Shown: one piece after another, positions 8,889 to 18,130 of the stretch | Position numbering within the stretch: the stretch's first letter is position 1 | Layout of the letters: each line of letters opens with the position of its first letter | From: Deltaproteobacteria bacterium | GTDB lineage: Bacteria > JADJOY01 | Direction of reading: 5' to 3' | NCBI GenBank assembly: GCA_016713535.1 | Contig: JADJOY010000010.1 | Span: forward strand, 309,187 to 373,186 | DNA: 64,000 nt | The notes under the pieces: generated by a model | What the model saw: the letters and a program-made list of their open reading frames with translations, nothing else | Told to the model about the DNA's origin: nothing | Databases searched by the model: none | Translations under genes and position numbers: made by a program

Positions 8889-10192
8889 GGCGGATCCAGT
8901 ACCACCACACCGCAAGCACTCGCGGTGAGCAGGCGGCCATCGCCGAGGACGCGCATCTGTCGCATCCGCACGCCGACGCGGCGCTCGCCGAGGACCGCCC
9001 CGCTCGTGGCGTCGATCCGCCGCAGACGCCCGCCGAGACCGTCGCCCACGTAGAGCGCGCCCCGCGCGGCGTCGATCGCAACGGCGTGCGCGCCATGCGC
9101 GACGAGCGTGCGGCGGTAGCCGAGATCGTCGAGGCCACGCACCTGCACGAGCCCCACCGGGTGTGTGGCGTAGAGCTCGCGCCTCACGGGATCGACCGCC
9201 ACTCCACCCACGCCAGGAAGATACGTCATCGCCGCGCTGGAGGTGCCGGTCGCGAGGTCGACCGTGGCGATCGTGGGGAAGGCGTCGCTGGAGACGATCA
9301 CGCGCCGCTCGCCGGGCACCGGCACGATCTCGCTGGCGCCAGCCAAGTAGGGGAGCGGGACGCGCGCGCCGCGCCGCGACGGGTCGTCGAGCGACAGCGC
9401 GAGTAGACCGGCGGCGCGCTCGTCGGGCGTCGGGGCGTCGCGGCGCTCGGTGCGGTCCGCCACGAGCACCTGGCGCGCCTCGGCGTCGAAACCCACTCCC
9501 ATCGGTTCGTCCGAGCCGAGCTCGAGCCGCGCGAGAACGCCGAACGGCGCGCCACCGAGCACGTAGAGCTGGCGGTCCACATGATCGGCGACGAAGAGCC
9601 GCTCGCCGTCCGGCTCGACGCGCGGGAACAGGAAGCCGCCCGATCCGGTTTCGACGATCTCGATCGCCCCGGCGCCCGCCTGCAGCGGCAGCCGCGCGAT
9701 GCCTTGGGGATGCCCGCCGTGGGCATAGCTCGCGAAGGCGAATCTCTCGCTCGCGTCCACGCCGATCTCGCCGCGCTGCATTCCGGAGAAGAGCGAGCGT
9801 TCGATGCGGGCGTCACGATCGAGACGGGTGGCACCCGCCTGCGCCCACACCGCGCCGCAGCCCGGCGAGAACGCGTGCAGCGCCCATGTGTGTGCCCAGC
9901 CGTGGACGGCGGCGAGCGCCACCACGGCGAGCACGGCCGCGGCGACCGAGCCGCGCCGCCACAGCACCCCCCCAGCCACCCCTGCGGCGAGCAGCGCGCA
10001 AGCGAGCCACGACCCGATCGGAAGCGCGAGCAGCGTCGGCACCGTGAAGGCGAGAGGCGGCAGCGCCAGCACCCCCGCGAGCACCCTCCGCGCCCGCACC
10101 AAGCGCGACGAGCCTCCCTCGCCCCGCAGCAGCCGGTGGATGACCACCAGCGGCGCGAGGCCCGCGAGCACGAGCTGAGCAGGCGACGGCAT
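8885..10192 (-). CDS. Membrane-anchored beta-propeller protein
   Basis: The 435-residue product has three or four N-terminal membrane helices (about residues 5-105) followed by a propeller of repeated blades such as RFAFASYAHGG, ERLFVADHVDRQLYVLG, ELYATHPVGLVQV and GALYVGDGLGGRLRRID. The C-terminus, RMRQMRVLGDGRLLTASACG, is nearly identical to that of the protein at 12002-13311, so the two are paralogues. It leads an operon with the Rieske protein (GTGA overlap) and the SGNH protein. No enzyme motif is visible. A scaffold or sensor outside the inner membrane is plausible. It is divergent from the radical SAM gene at 10437 over about 240 bp. Confidence 0.8.
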   Translation of the reverse strand: MPSPAQLVLAGLAPLVVIHRLLRGEGGSSRLVRARRVLAGVLALPPLAFTVPTLLALPIGSWLACALLAAGVAGGVLWRRGSVAAAVLAVVALAAVHGWAHTWALHAFSPGCGAVWAQAGATRLDRDARIERSLFSGMQRGEIGVDASERFAFASYAHGGHPQGIARLPLQAGAGAIEIVETGSGGFLFPRVEPDGERLFVADHVDRQLYVLGGAPFGVLARLELGSDEPMGVGFDAEARQVLVADRTERRDAPTPDERAAGLLALSLDDPSRRGARVPLPYLAGASEIVPVPGERRVIVSSDAFPTIATVDLATGTSSAAMTYLPGVGGVAVDPVRRELYATHPVGLVQVRGLDDLGYRRTLVAHGAHAVAIDAARGALYVGDGLGGRLRRIDATSGAVLGERRVGVRMRQMRVLGDGRLLTASACGVVVLDPP

Positions 10193-10436
10193 CTTCGAGG
10201 GTCCTGGCGGCTCGCGATCCTAGCCCGGATCCTTCCCGAGGGGGGGAGCGCGAGCCATGCGCGTGCGCCGGATGCAGCGCTCGCCGGGGAACCGAATCGG
10301 CACGGCGCCCCGTCGACACGCCGATCGGTCGAGACCTCGCCGTGGGCGCCGTGTCGTGAACCCATACCCGACCGATGGACGGGCGCGCTCCCGCCGTGAG
10401 ACAAGCAAGGGGTTGGAAAAACGTGGCAGCGGTAAG

Positions 10437-12014
10437 GTGTGTCTCGTGCGGCCGCCGATGGTGGACGTCCGCTACATGTACAACACCATCGTCTGCCCGC
10501 CGGTGGGGCTGGCGTACGTTGCCGCGGCTGCTCGTGATGCGGGGCACGACGTCGAGGTGATCGACGCGGTGGGGGAGGCGCCGAACCGGGTGCGGCCCCT
10601 CGACGACCCGAGCTACCTCCTTCGTGGCCTGTCGGTCGACGAGGTGGCCGCTCGGGTATCTCCGCACGCCGACGTGGTCGGCGTGTCGTGCATGTTCTCG
10701 CAGGACTGGCCCCATCTGCGCGGCCTCCTCGACGCGCTGCGTCGCCGGGCTCCGGGTGCGGTGATCGTCGCCGGCGGAGAGCACGTGACCGCGCTCCCCG
10801 AGCACGTCCTCGCCGACGGTCCGGTCGACCACTGTGTGCTCGGCGAGGGTGAGGAGACCTTCGTGGATCTCCTCGACGCGCTAGCGGGGTCGCGCCCGGT
10901 CGAGTCGGTGCCCGGGCTGGCGAGCCGCGCCGGGGGTGGGATCCGGACCGCACCGCGCGCGCGCATCCGCGCGATCGATTCGATCGCGCCGCCCGCGTGG
11001 GACCTCTTCCCCATCGACCGCTACCTCGCGGGCGGGCACGGCTTCGGAGTCCACCGCGGCCGCAGCATGCCGATCGTCGCGACGCGCGGCTGTCCGTACC
11101 GCTGTACGTTCTGTTCGAGCCCGGACATGTGGACCACGCGCTGGAGCGCCCGCGATCCCGACGCGGTGCTCCGTGAGATGTTCGGCTACGTGGAGCGCTA
11201 CGGCGCCCGCAACTTCGACTTCTACGACCTCACCGCGATCGTGAAGCGCGACTGGATCGTGCGCTTCTGCCGGAGCTTGATCGAGCGCCGGCTCGACGTC
11301 ACGTGGCAGTTGCCGACCGGTACGCGCTCCGAGGCGATCGACGAGGAGGTGGCGGAGCTGCTCGCGCGGGCGGGTTGCCGCAACATCACGTACGCGCCCG
11401 AGAGCGGTTCTCCGAGCGAGCTCGAGCGGATCGGCAAGCGCATCCGCCTCGATCGGATGAAGCGCTCGATCGCGGCGTGCGTGCGCCGCGGGCTCTACGT
11501 GAAGGTCAACATCGTGATCGGCTTTCGCGGCCAGACCGCCCGCGAGTTGCTCGAGACCCTGGTATTCCTCGCGGAGCTGGCGGTGGTCGGCGCGCGCGAC
11601 GTGATCATCAGCATCTTCTCGCCGTATCCCGGCTCGCACATGTATCGCGAGCTACGCGCCGCCGGACGGATCGGACCGCCCGACGACCGTTACTTCCTCG
11701 AGCTCAGCACGATCCAGGACCTGAGCCGATCGGTGTCGTGGGCCGAGGCGCTGAGCGCGCGCCAGCTCGGCGCCGCCCGCTGGCTCGGCAATCTGCTCTT
11801 CTACGGCGTGAGCTTCGCGCTACGACCGTCGCGGCCGGTCGCGACACTCGTGAACGTGGTACGCGGCCGGGAAGAGGCGAACCTGGACCGCGCGCTCGTG
11901 GACCTGGCGCGCCGGGCGTTCCCGGGCCTGCGGCGGGTGCTCGCGTCGCTGGTATGGGCGCTCGAGGCCAACCCGCAAGCCTTCCGGCCCATGGCACGCG
12001 CTCACGGCGGCTGA
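10437..12014 (+). CDS. B12-binding radical SAM enzyme
   Basis: The product of about 525 residues has an N-terminal cobalamin-binding Rossmann domain (PPVGLAYVAAAARDAGHDV, then VGVSCMFSQDW and VIVAGGEHVT) and a radical SAM core with TRGCPYRCTFCSSP (Cys219, Cys223, Cys226). This BchE/HpnJ-like group performs methylations, cyclisations and C-C bond chemistry on lipids, pigments and other scaffolds. Start choice is uncertain: GTG 10437 gives the usual short lead into CLVRPP, while an in-frame TTG at 10413 would add eight residues. The 3' end overlaps the convergent propeller gene (ends at 12002) by 13 bases. A similar enzyme lies at 25730-27124. The substrate is unknown. Confidence 0.85.
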   Translation: MCLVRPPMVDVRYMYNTIVCPPVGLAYVAAAARDAGHDVEVIDAVGEAPNRVRPLDDPSYLLRGLSVDEVAARVSPHADVVGVSCMFSQDWPHLRGLLDALRRRAPGAVIVAGGEHVTALPEHVLADGPVDHCVLGEGEETFVDLLDALAGSRPVESVPGLASRAGGGIRTAPRARIRAIDSIAPPAWDLFPIDRYLAGGHGFGVHRGRSMPIVATRGCPYRCTFCSSPDMWTTRWSARDPDAVLREMFGYVERYGARNFDFYDLTAIVKRDWIVRFCRSLIERRLDVTWQLPTGTRSEAIDEEVAELLARAGCRNITYAPESGSPSELERIGKRIRLDRMKRSIAACVRRGLYVKVNIVIGFRGQTARELLETLVFLAELAVVGARDVIISIFSPYPGSHMYRELRAAGRIGPPDDRYFLELSTIQDLSRSVSWAEALSARQLGAARWLGNLLFYGVSFALRPSRPVATLVNVVRGREEANLDRALVDLARRAFPGLRRVLASLVWALEANPQAFRPMARAHGG

Positions 12015-13311
12015 ATCACGACCACGCCGCAGGCGCTGGTGGTGAGCAGGCGGCCGTCCCTCAGCACTTTCATCTGCCGCATCCTCGGTCCCATTCGCAC
12101 CCGCCCCAGCACCTTTCCCGACGCAGGCTCGATGCGCTTGATGAAGCCGTTGAAGAAGTCGCTGACGTAGACCGCGTCACGCGCGGCGTCGTACGCCACC
12201 GCGCGGACGCCGCGCGAGTACAGGCTGCGGCGGTAGGAGCCGTCGTCGGCGTCACGCACGTGCAGCCAGCCGATCGGGTGGGTCAGGTAGAGATCGCGCC
12301 GCCTCGTATCGACGGCGCCGCCGCCGCTGCCGGGCAAGCCGGTGACGATCGAGCGGGTCCCGAGGGTGGCGAAGTCGATCAGCCCCAGGGTGATGAACCC
12401 CTCGCTGGTGATGAACGCACGGCGCTCGCCGGGCACGCGGATGAACTCGTTGGCGCCGGGGAGCTTGGGGAGAGCAAGGCGGCCCAGAGCCTCGCCCGGA
12501 TCGTCGAGATCGAAGATCAGGAGCCCCAGGTCCTTGCGGTCCACGCTCTCGGGACGCTCGGAGCGGTCGATGACGTAGGCGCGGCGGCTCGGCACGTCGA
12601 AGGCGACGTCCATCGGTTCGTCGGAGCCGGTCGCGATGATGCGCTCGAGCGCCAGCGGCTCGGTGGCGAGCACGTACACGTTCTTGTCGTAGTGGTCGAC
12701 GGCCCAGATGCGGCGATGGAGCGGCTCGAAGCGCGCGTGCAGGATCCCGCCCGCGCCCAGGCCGATGCGGGTGGTGACCGAGCCGTCGAGGGAGAGGCGT
12801 GCGACGCCGCGCAGCGAGCCGCCGTGCGAGTAGCTCACGTACGCGAAGCGCTCCTCGGGGTCGACGTCGACCGAGTACTCGCCGCGCGAGCGCAGCCAGC
12901 GATCGCCGTCGTCGAAGACCGAGCCCGTATCGAGGCGCAGCGTACCGGGCTGGGCGAGGACCTGGCCGCAGCCGTTGGCGAGCCCCCAGAAGAGCCAGGT
13001 GGTCCCCGAGGTGTAGGCGATCGTTGCCGCGCCGAGGAGCACGCCGGGATGGAGCCGGCGCGGCAGGCGCCGCTTCCAGGAAAGCAGCGCGATCGTCAGC
13101 GCGAGAGCGATCCAGCCGACCTCGGCCCAGTAGGGCAGCGTGAGCAGGGTGGTGGTGGAGAAACCGCGGGCCCCCCGGCGAGAACGAGGATCGCGAGGCG
13201 CCGCGCGATCACGAGCCACGGCCGCTCGGGATGCAGGTAGAGCAGGAGCTGGACGGCGACCAGCGGCCACAGCCCCGCGCTCGTCAGGTGCGTGAAGAAG
13301 AGACGGTTCAC
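12002..13311 (-). CDS. Membrane-anchored beta-propeller protein (one frameshift)
   Basis: This is a paralogue of the 8885-10192 protein, with the same ending (RMRQMKVLRDGRLLTTSACG) and the same blade pattern, preceded by about four membrane helices. The start is GTG 13311 (residues NRLFFTHLTSAGLWPLV follow). At about 13168-13176 a C6 run breaks the frame: the first helix frame ends at LAILVLAGGP and resumes as GFSTTTLLTLPYW in another frame. Correcting one base gives about 436 residues. The break looks like a homopolymer error. It sits 34 bases downstream of the radical SAM gene 13346-14383 and is likely co-transcribed with it and the UbiA gene. Confidence 0.78.
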
Positions 13312-13345
13312 GAGCGCGAGCTCGGAACGAACCTCGCGGCGGGCA

Positions 13346-14383
13346 TCACGCGAAGGGCCGGCGGGCGAGGCGCGCGCCGCGCCGGCGCGCCGAGCGGAGC
13401 TGGCGGCTGGCGGCGCGGATCGCGCGCGGGTCGAGGCCGAAGATCAGGTCGCTCTCGACCAGCGGAGTCACGCTGCAGCCCGGGCCGCTCGCCGGGTGCG
13501 GCATGTCGAGGAAGGCGCGCGCGAAGCCGACCTGGCGGCCGTTGAGGTAGCTGCCGTCCGAGGTCAGATGGCACGGCACCACGCGCCCGTCGGGGAGCAC
13601 GGTGCCGAAGTAACGGCCGGCGTTGCAGGTGCCGCAGTCGGAGAAGGTCGGCGCGCGCGTGAGCCGCTCCAGGTAGCCGGGCGACGAGCCGAGCGGCGCT
13701 CCCCGCGAGCGCGCCGCCTCGAGGCGCGCGGCGATCGAGTCGAGGGTCGCCGTGTCGAGGGCGGGATGGAGACCGGCGTCGCGGTGGAAGGCGTCGTTGC
13801 ATGCCGGCTGGAAGTAGGCGAAGAACCCCACTCGCGCGGCCTGCTCGAGCACCCACTCGATCCAGTCGAGGTTCCACGGGCCGAGCGTGGTGATCGTGGC
13901 GATCGCCACTCCCGAGCCGGCGAAGCGCTCGAGGGCGCCCATCACCCGCCTGAATGAGCCGGCGCGGCGGCGCACACCGTCGTGGACGTCCTCGGGGCCG
14001 TCGAGGGACGTCACGACCATGTCGAGGTGTGGGATCAGCGCGTCGATCTGGGCGTCGCTCAGCCACGCGTTGGTGTTCATCGAGGTGAAGAGCCCGAGGC
14101 CCCTGGCGTGGCGCAACAGCGACTCGCAGTCGGGGCTGATCGTCACTTCCCCGCCGCTGAACCCGGCGCGCGACATGCCGAGCGCGGCGAGCTCATCGAT
14201 GGCGGTGCGGAACTCGACCTCGCTCAGCTCGTCCGAGACCTGCGCCGGGATGTTGCAATAGCTGCACTGGAAGTTGCAGCGGTTGGTGAGAATGAAGCCC
14301 ATCGAGAAGGGGAGCTTGCGGCGCGTCGCGATCGCGAGGCCGAGGCGCGCGACGGATGTGAGCGAGCGAGCGCGTGAGCTCAT
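13346..14383 (-). CDS. Radical SAM enzyme, HpnH/SPASM-like
   Basis: The 345-residue protein has the radical SAM signature LTNRCNFQCSYCNIP (C-x3-C-x2-C), a GGEVTISPDCESLL region in the place of the usual GGEP, and a C-terminal Cys group (DCGTCNAGRY, then VVPCHLTSDG) that suggests auxiliary iron-sulfur binding as in SPASM/twitch proteins. The start ATG 14383 overlaps the UbiA stop as ATGA, which implies coupling with that prenyltransferase. HpnH-like enzymes add adenosyl groups to hopanoids; whether this one acts on a prenylated lipid made by its neighbour is inference. Confidence 0.82.
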   Translation of the reverse strand: MSSRARSLTSVARLGLAIATRRKLPFSMGFILTNRCNFQCSYCNIPAQVSDELSEVEFRTAIDELAALGMSRAGFSGGEVTISPDCESLLRHARGLGLFTSMNTNAWLSDAQIDALIPHLDMVVTSLDGPEDVHDGVRRRAGSFRRVMGALERFAGSGVAIATITTLGPWNLDWIEWVLEQAARVGFFAYFQPACNDAFHRDAGLHPALDTATLDSIAARLEAARSRGAPLGSSPGYLERLTRAPTFSDCGTCNAGRYFGTVLPDGRVVPCHLTSDGSYLNGRQVGFARAFLDMPHPASGPGCSVTPLVESDLIFGLDPRAIRAASRQLRSARRRGARLARRPFA

Positions 14384-15273
14384 GGGATGGGCGCCACGGC
14401 GTCCGAGACGGCGAGCGCGAACAGCATCGCACCCGCGGCGAGCGACAGGCGCCGGTGGGCGTGGCGGACCTCGCTCGCTCGCTCCGGGCTCGCGCGCCCG
14501 ATGAGCGCGCCGCCGAGGATCGTGGCGGCGCTCGCGATCACCGGCATCCGCGCGAGCCCGAACCCCGCGACGAAGGAGAACGCGCCGACGTAGCCGAGGA
14601 TGCGTGCGGCGTTCATCGCCGCCCGCGGTCCGAAGATCACGGCCGAGCTCGAGATGCCCGAGCTCTCGTCCTCGGCGAGGTCGCCCGCCTCGTGGACGAG
14701 CTGGGTCTGGGTCTGGAGCACGACGAAGGCACAGAGCAGCAGCGCCATGTGGGGTGGGCTTGCGCCTTCGAGGCGCACCACGAGCGCCAGCGGCGCGAAG
14801 ATCACCGCGTTGGTGAGGGTGCCCACCACCGGGAGGCTCTTGACCCGTGGGCCGACGCTGTAGAGCGTCCCCGCGACCAATGAGATCGCCGTGCAGTCGA
14901 GGCGCAGCCACGGCGCGCCGAGCGCCGCCACCGCGAGCGCAAGCGCCGCGCAACCGAGCACCGCCCACCACGCCAGCGCCGGCGCCTGGGCGAGCCCGGC
15001 GAGCGGGTTCTTGGCGACGTCGCGGTCCCCGTGTCGGTCGGCGATTGCGTTGATGCCGTACGCGAACGCGAGGCTGAGCGCAGCGACCACCGCGCCGGGC
15101 GCGAAGCGAGCCAGCGCCTCGAGAGGGGCGGTGCGGAGGAGCGCGTAGAGTGGCAGCGCGGGCAGCACCGCGAAGTGGAGCCACTGTGGCGCGCGTAGCG
15201 TGCGCCACGCGAGCACCACGTCGGTGGGCCTGGCGACCGTGGCCGCCCCGGCCGAGAGCGCCGAAATCGACAT
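14380..15273 (-). CDS. UbiA-family prenyltransferase
   Basis: The 297-residue, roughly nine-helix membrane protein has both Asp-rich motifs of UbiA enzymes: the first in NAIADRHGDRDVAKNPLAG (N-x3-D-x3-D type) and the second in LVHEAGDLAEDESSG. These bind the Mg2+-diphosphate of a prenyl donor, and the family attaches prenyl chains to aromatic or glycerol acceptors. It also has a LYSVGPRVKSLP element like the YSxPPxRLK loop. It leads a tight group with the radical SAM gene (ATGA overlap) and the propeller gene 12002-13311. The acceptor is unknown; quinone, tetrapyrrole and glycerol lipids are all possible. Confidence 0.85.
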   Translation of the reverse strand: MSISALSAGAATVARPTDVVLAWRTLRAPQWLHFAVLPALPLYALLRTAPLEALARFAPGAVVAALSLAFAYGINAIADRHGDRDVAKNPLAGLAQAPALAWWAVLGCAALALAVAALGAPWLRLDCTAISLVAGTLYSVGPRVKSLPVVGTLTNAVIFAPLALVVRLEGASPPHMALLLCAFVVLQTQTQLVHEAGDLAEDESSGISSSAVIFGPRAAMNAARILGYVGAFSFVAGFGLARMPVIASAATILGGALIGRASPERASEVRHAHRRLSLAAGAMLFALAVSDAVAPIP

Positions 15274-15414
15274 GCAGATGGGGACCGGTGCGGGGAGCGA
15301 TGCCGCGTCGGGGGGCGGGCGCCTCGAATACCGCCCAGCGACTCTACGGGCCGTCGGAGAAGGGTGTCAACGCGGTTCGCCGGACAGGTACCGCGAGGCG
15401 GATCGCGCGGCGGG

Positions 15415-15819
15415 TCAACCCGCGACGGGGATCCAGCCCAGCACTACGCGTGCCAGCACCACCGCGAAGAGGCCGAGCAGCACCAGCCCATAGGCGCGGC
15501 CGAACACCGCGAGCTCGCGGTCCGGGAGCGGTGGCTCGCGCTTCAGCACCCGCCGCAGCGCCTTCCCGTTGCCGATCAGGATCAGTGCCGCGAGGGCGAA
15601 GTAGCCGGCGGTGGCGACCGGTCCCAGCGCGGCGAACACGCCGCCGCGCAACGACGGCCACGCTCCGGAAAAACCGTGGGTGTCGAAGCGCAACATGCGC
15701 ACCTCGGCGCTCACGCAGTTGCCGAGGAACCACACGATGTTGACGGCGGTCAGGATCGCCACGATCCAGGTGCCGAGGCGGATCCCGAGGTCGACGAAGC
15801 GGCGCACGAATCTAGCCAT
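15415..15819 (-). CDS. Small three-helix membrane protein
   Basis: This 134-residue protein has three clear hydrophobic segments (LGTWIVAILTAVNIVWFLG, AALGPVATAGYFALAALILI, YGLVLLGLFAVVLARVVLG). No known domain was recognised. ATG 15819 lies 8 bases inside the 3' end of the upstream gene 15812-16897, so both are probably co-translated. It is the last gene of the operon starting at 18012 and probably works with the polytopic protein encoded just before it. A UbiA operon begins upstream of the next gene, 142 bases further on. Confidence 0.65.
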   Translation of the reverse strand: MARFVRRFVDLGIRLGTWIVAILTAVNIVWFLGNCVSAEVRMLRFDTHGFSGAWPSLRGGVFAALGPVATAGYFALAALILIGNGKALRRVLKREPPLPDRELAVFGRAYGLVLLGLFAVVLARVVLGWIPVAG

Positions 15820-16897
15820 CGCCGCCTCCGTCGCTCTGGCCGCGTGCACCTTCGCCGCTCGCTGCTGCGCGGCGATGGAACGAGACCACCAGCGCAGCGA
15901 GCGCGAGCGCGAGGAACGGGCCGAGCACCGCGACCCGTGTCACGTTGGTGAGCTGGCCACGGAAGAACACCAGCTTGGTGGGCGAGTGCTCGAGGAGGTA
16001 CGGCAGCCACGCGAGCTCGTAGTACCAGTCCTGGTGGCTCACCACCCGCAGCGCCTCGAGGACCACGAGGAGATTCAGTACGGGGCGGTTGCGACCGAAC
16101 CAGGCGCCAAGCGTGCGCACCCGTCGGAGCGGATCGTCGGCGACGAGCAGCGCCGCGACGAGCGCGATCTCCCAGGTCGCCGAGCAGATCGCGATGTGCT
16201 CGAAGTGGCGGTCCTGAGCGAAGTTGCTGGGCGGCCACGTCACCACCCGCCCCAGCACGTCGAGCATGAGCGCGGCGCTCACCGCCTTGGTGAGCGGCGT
16301 GGGGGGCGAGCCAGACGGCGCGTTCGCGGTCTCACGCCCTCCTCGCGCGGAGCCGCTCGCGGTGTCGAGCACGATGTAGGCGACGATCGCGGCGATCCCG
16401 ACCGTGGTGCCACTCAGCCAGTCGCGGACCCCGAGCGCGCCCGCGTAGAGCCCCTCGCCGAAGTGCTCGTCGAAGAGGTCGAGCTCGGCGAGGTCGCGAA
16501 CCGCGCCGAGCAGCGCGAGCGCGAGGACGAACGGCGCCGCGCGCGAGCTGTGGGCGCGCAGCGCCTCGCCGAGGGCGCGCGGGCGCTCGGCGGGCGCCAC
16601 CTGTCGCACCGGCAGAAGCCCGTGCAGGAACGTGATCAGCACCACGCCCCACGACGTCATGCGCAGGATGTGGTCGAGGACGTAGGCGAGGCTGCCGAGC
16701 GTCACGTGGGGTGCCCGCACCAGCGGCGAGCGGTACTGGATCTCGAACGCATAGAGCACGAACGCACAACCCATCGCGAACAGGAAGAGCCAGGTGAGCG
16801 TCCACACCCGGTAGAGCCAGCGCTCGGCGCGCGAGACCGCGGGCACCGCGGCGATGCTGGGCGCGGCGTCGTTCGTCGTCCGCGGCTCGGCGCTCAT
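15812..16897 (-). CDS. Polytopic membrane protein, unknown function
   Basis: The 361-residue product has about eight hydrophobic segments separated by short charged loops. Conserved-looking His/Trp/Tyr positions occur in DHILRMTSWG, NFAQDRHFEHIAICSATWE and VSHQDWYYELAWLPYL; these could ligate haem or metal, but I cannot assign a family. ATG 16897 overlaps the stop of the propeller gene as ATGA, so it follows a beta-propeller exactly as other membrane genes do in this region. Because the divergent neighbour is a multiheme cytochrome, a role in quinone or haem electron transfer is possible but unproven. Confidence 0.65.
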   Translation of the reverse strand: MSAEPRTTNDAAPSIAAVPAVSRAERWLYRVWTLTWLFLFAMGCAFVLYAFEIQYRSPLVRAPHVTLGSLAYVLDHILRMTSWGVVLITFLHGLLPVRQVAPAERPRALGEALRAHSSRAAPFVLALALLGAVRDLAELDLFDEHFGEGLYAGALGVRDWLSGTTVGIAAIVAYIVLDTASGSARGGRETANAPSGSPPTPLTKAVSAALMLDVLGRVVTWPPSNFAQDRHFEHIAICSATWEIALVAALLVADDPLRRVRTLGAWFGRNRPVLNLLVVLEALRVVSHQDWYYELAWLPYLLEHSPTKLVFFRGQLTNVTRVAVLGPFLALALAALVVSFHRRAAASGEGARGQSDGGGDG

Positions 16898-18012
16898 GGT
16901 GGATTCCCCGTGAGTGGCCAGCGGGTGAGCGGGGCGCCGGCGTCGTGAGTGCCGATCGCGACGAGCGCGCCGCGCCCGAGCTCGGCTACCCACAGCCGCT
17001 GGTGATCGGGGGCGAGGGCAAGTGCCGTGGGCTCGGCGAGCGCACCCACCCGCCGCGATTCGGTGAGCTCCGGTACGTCGAGACGCACGACCGCGGCGTC
17101 GTGCTGGCACGCGACCCACAACGCGCTGTCGGCGGCGTCGAGCGCCAGCGAGGTCGGACCCGCGCACACCGACACCTGGCGTTCGAGGGAGAAGCTCTCC
17201 AGGTCGAGACTGCTCACGGCGCCGAGCTTCTTGTCCGCGAGGTAGAGGCGTCCGCTCGCGTCGTCGAGCGCGGCGGCGAACGGGTAGCGGCCGACCAACA
17301 GCTCGCGGCGCAGCGCGAGGTCCTCGCCGATCTCGAACACCCGCCCCGTCCCCGGCTCGGCCAGGTAGAGAGTCCGGCGTGCGGTGCTCGCCACCAGCGG
17401 CCACGCGCCGCGCTGATAGCCGTGCTCCACGGGGATCGGCGCGGACACCGCCTCGATCGACCAGTACGGGTTGCGGCGGGCGCGAACCAGCGTGACCGAC
17501 TCGATCATGGTGCGGACCTGCGCCATCACCAGCACCACGGTGCCGTCGAGCCCGTCCGCGTACGCGACCAGGCTCGCGCGGTCGAAGTCGCCCGAGTCGG
17601 TGTCGGACGGCAGCGCGCCGGTTTCGGGCTCGAAGTAGTGCACGATCGGCGGCGTGGCATCGAAGTCGAGCTGGAGCTGGCTGCCCCAGCGGTGGCACGC
17701 GAGCACCGGTCCGCCGAGGACCGTCGACCAGTCGAGGGCGATCGGGACCAGGCCGTACTTGGGCTCGAGGTCGGGGATCGGGACGCGCGCGCCCACGGCG
17801 CCGCTCGTCGTGTCGAGCTGCCAGACCTCGCGGGCGTTGAACTGGGCGACGTAGACGCTCGCGCCGTCGGGATCGGCGGCGACTCCCACGGGGCCCGGGC
17901 CGAGGCCCAGGTAGGTGTCGTCGGTGCTGCGCAGCCGATCCGCGCTCCAGATCACCACGCAGCACGCCGCGACCAGGGCGACGCGAAGCGGAAGCGGCAC
18001 GCGGTCGAGCAT
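16894..18012 (-). CDS. Membrane-anchored beta-propeller protein
   Basis: The start is ATG 18012 (LDRVPLPLRVALVAACCVVIW is the anchor helix), giving 372 residues. After the anchor come repeated propeller blades: GPVGVAADPDGASVYVAQFN, RRTLYLAEPGTGRVFEI, GRLYLADKKLGAVSSLDLES, SALWVACQHDAAVVRLDV and QRLWVAELGRGALVAIG. The pattern matches YVTN-type/NHL-like propellers. It is a more distant member of the propeller group at 8.9, 12.0 and 20.1 kb. It leads an operon with two membrane proteins, with an ATGA overlap to the next gene, and is divergent from the multiheme cytochrome over 118 bp, where a shared promoter region must lie. Confidence 0.78.
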   Translation of the reverse strand: MLDRVPLPLRVALVAACCVVIWSADRLRSTDDTYLGLGPGPVGVAADPDGASVYVAQFNAREVWQLDTTSGAVGARVPIPDLEPKYGLVPIALDWSTVLGGPVLACHRWGSQLQLDFDATPPIVHYFEPETGALPSDTDSGDFDRASLVAYADGLDGTVVLVMAQVRTMIESVTLVRARRNPYWSIEAVSAPIPVEHGYQRGAWPLVASTARRTLYLAEPGTGRVFEIGEDLALRRELLVGRYPFAAALDDASGRLYLADKKLGAVSSLDLESFSLERQVSVCAGPTSLALDAADSALWVACQHDAAVVRLDVPELTESRRVGALAEPTALALAPDHQRLWVAELGRGALVAIGTHDAGAPLTRWPLTGNPP

Positions 18013-18130
18013 CGCTGGTGGGGCTAGCGCAGGACCGCCGCCGCGGTCAACGGCGCGGGCGCCCGGGGCGGCGCCGCCGTGATAGGTTGAGCGGCCCTCC
18101 GGCGCGATCCGCTCTGGATCGCGAGCCTCG

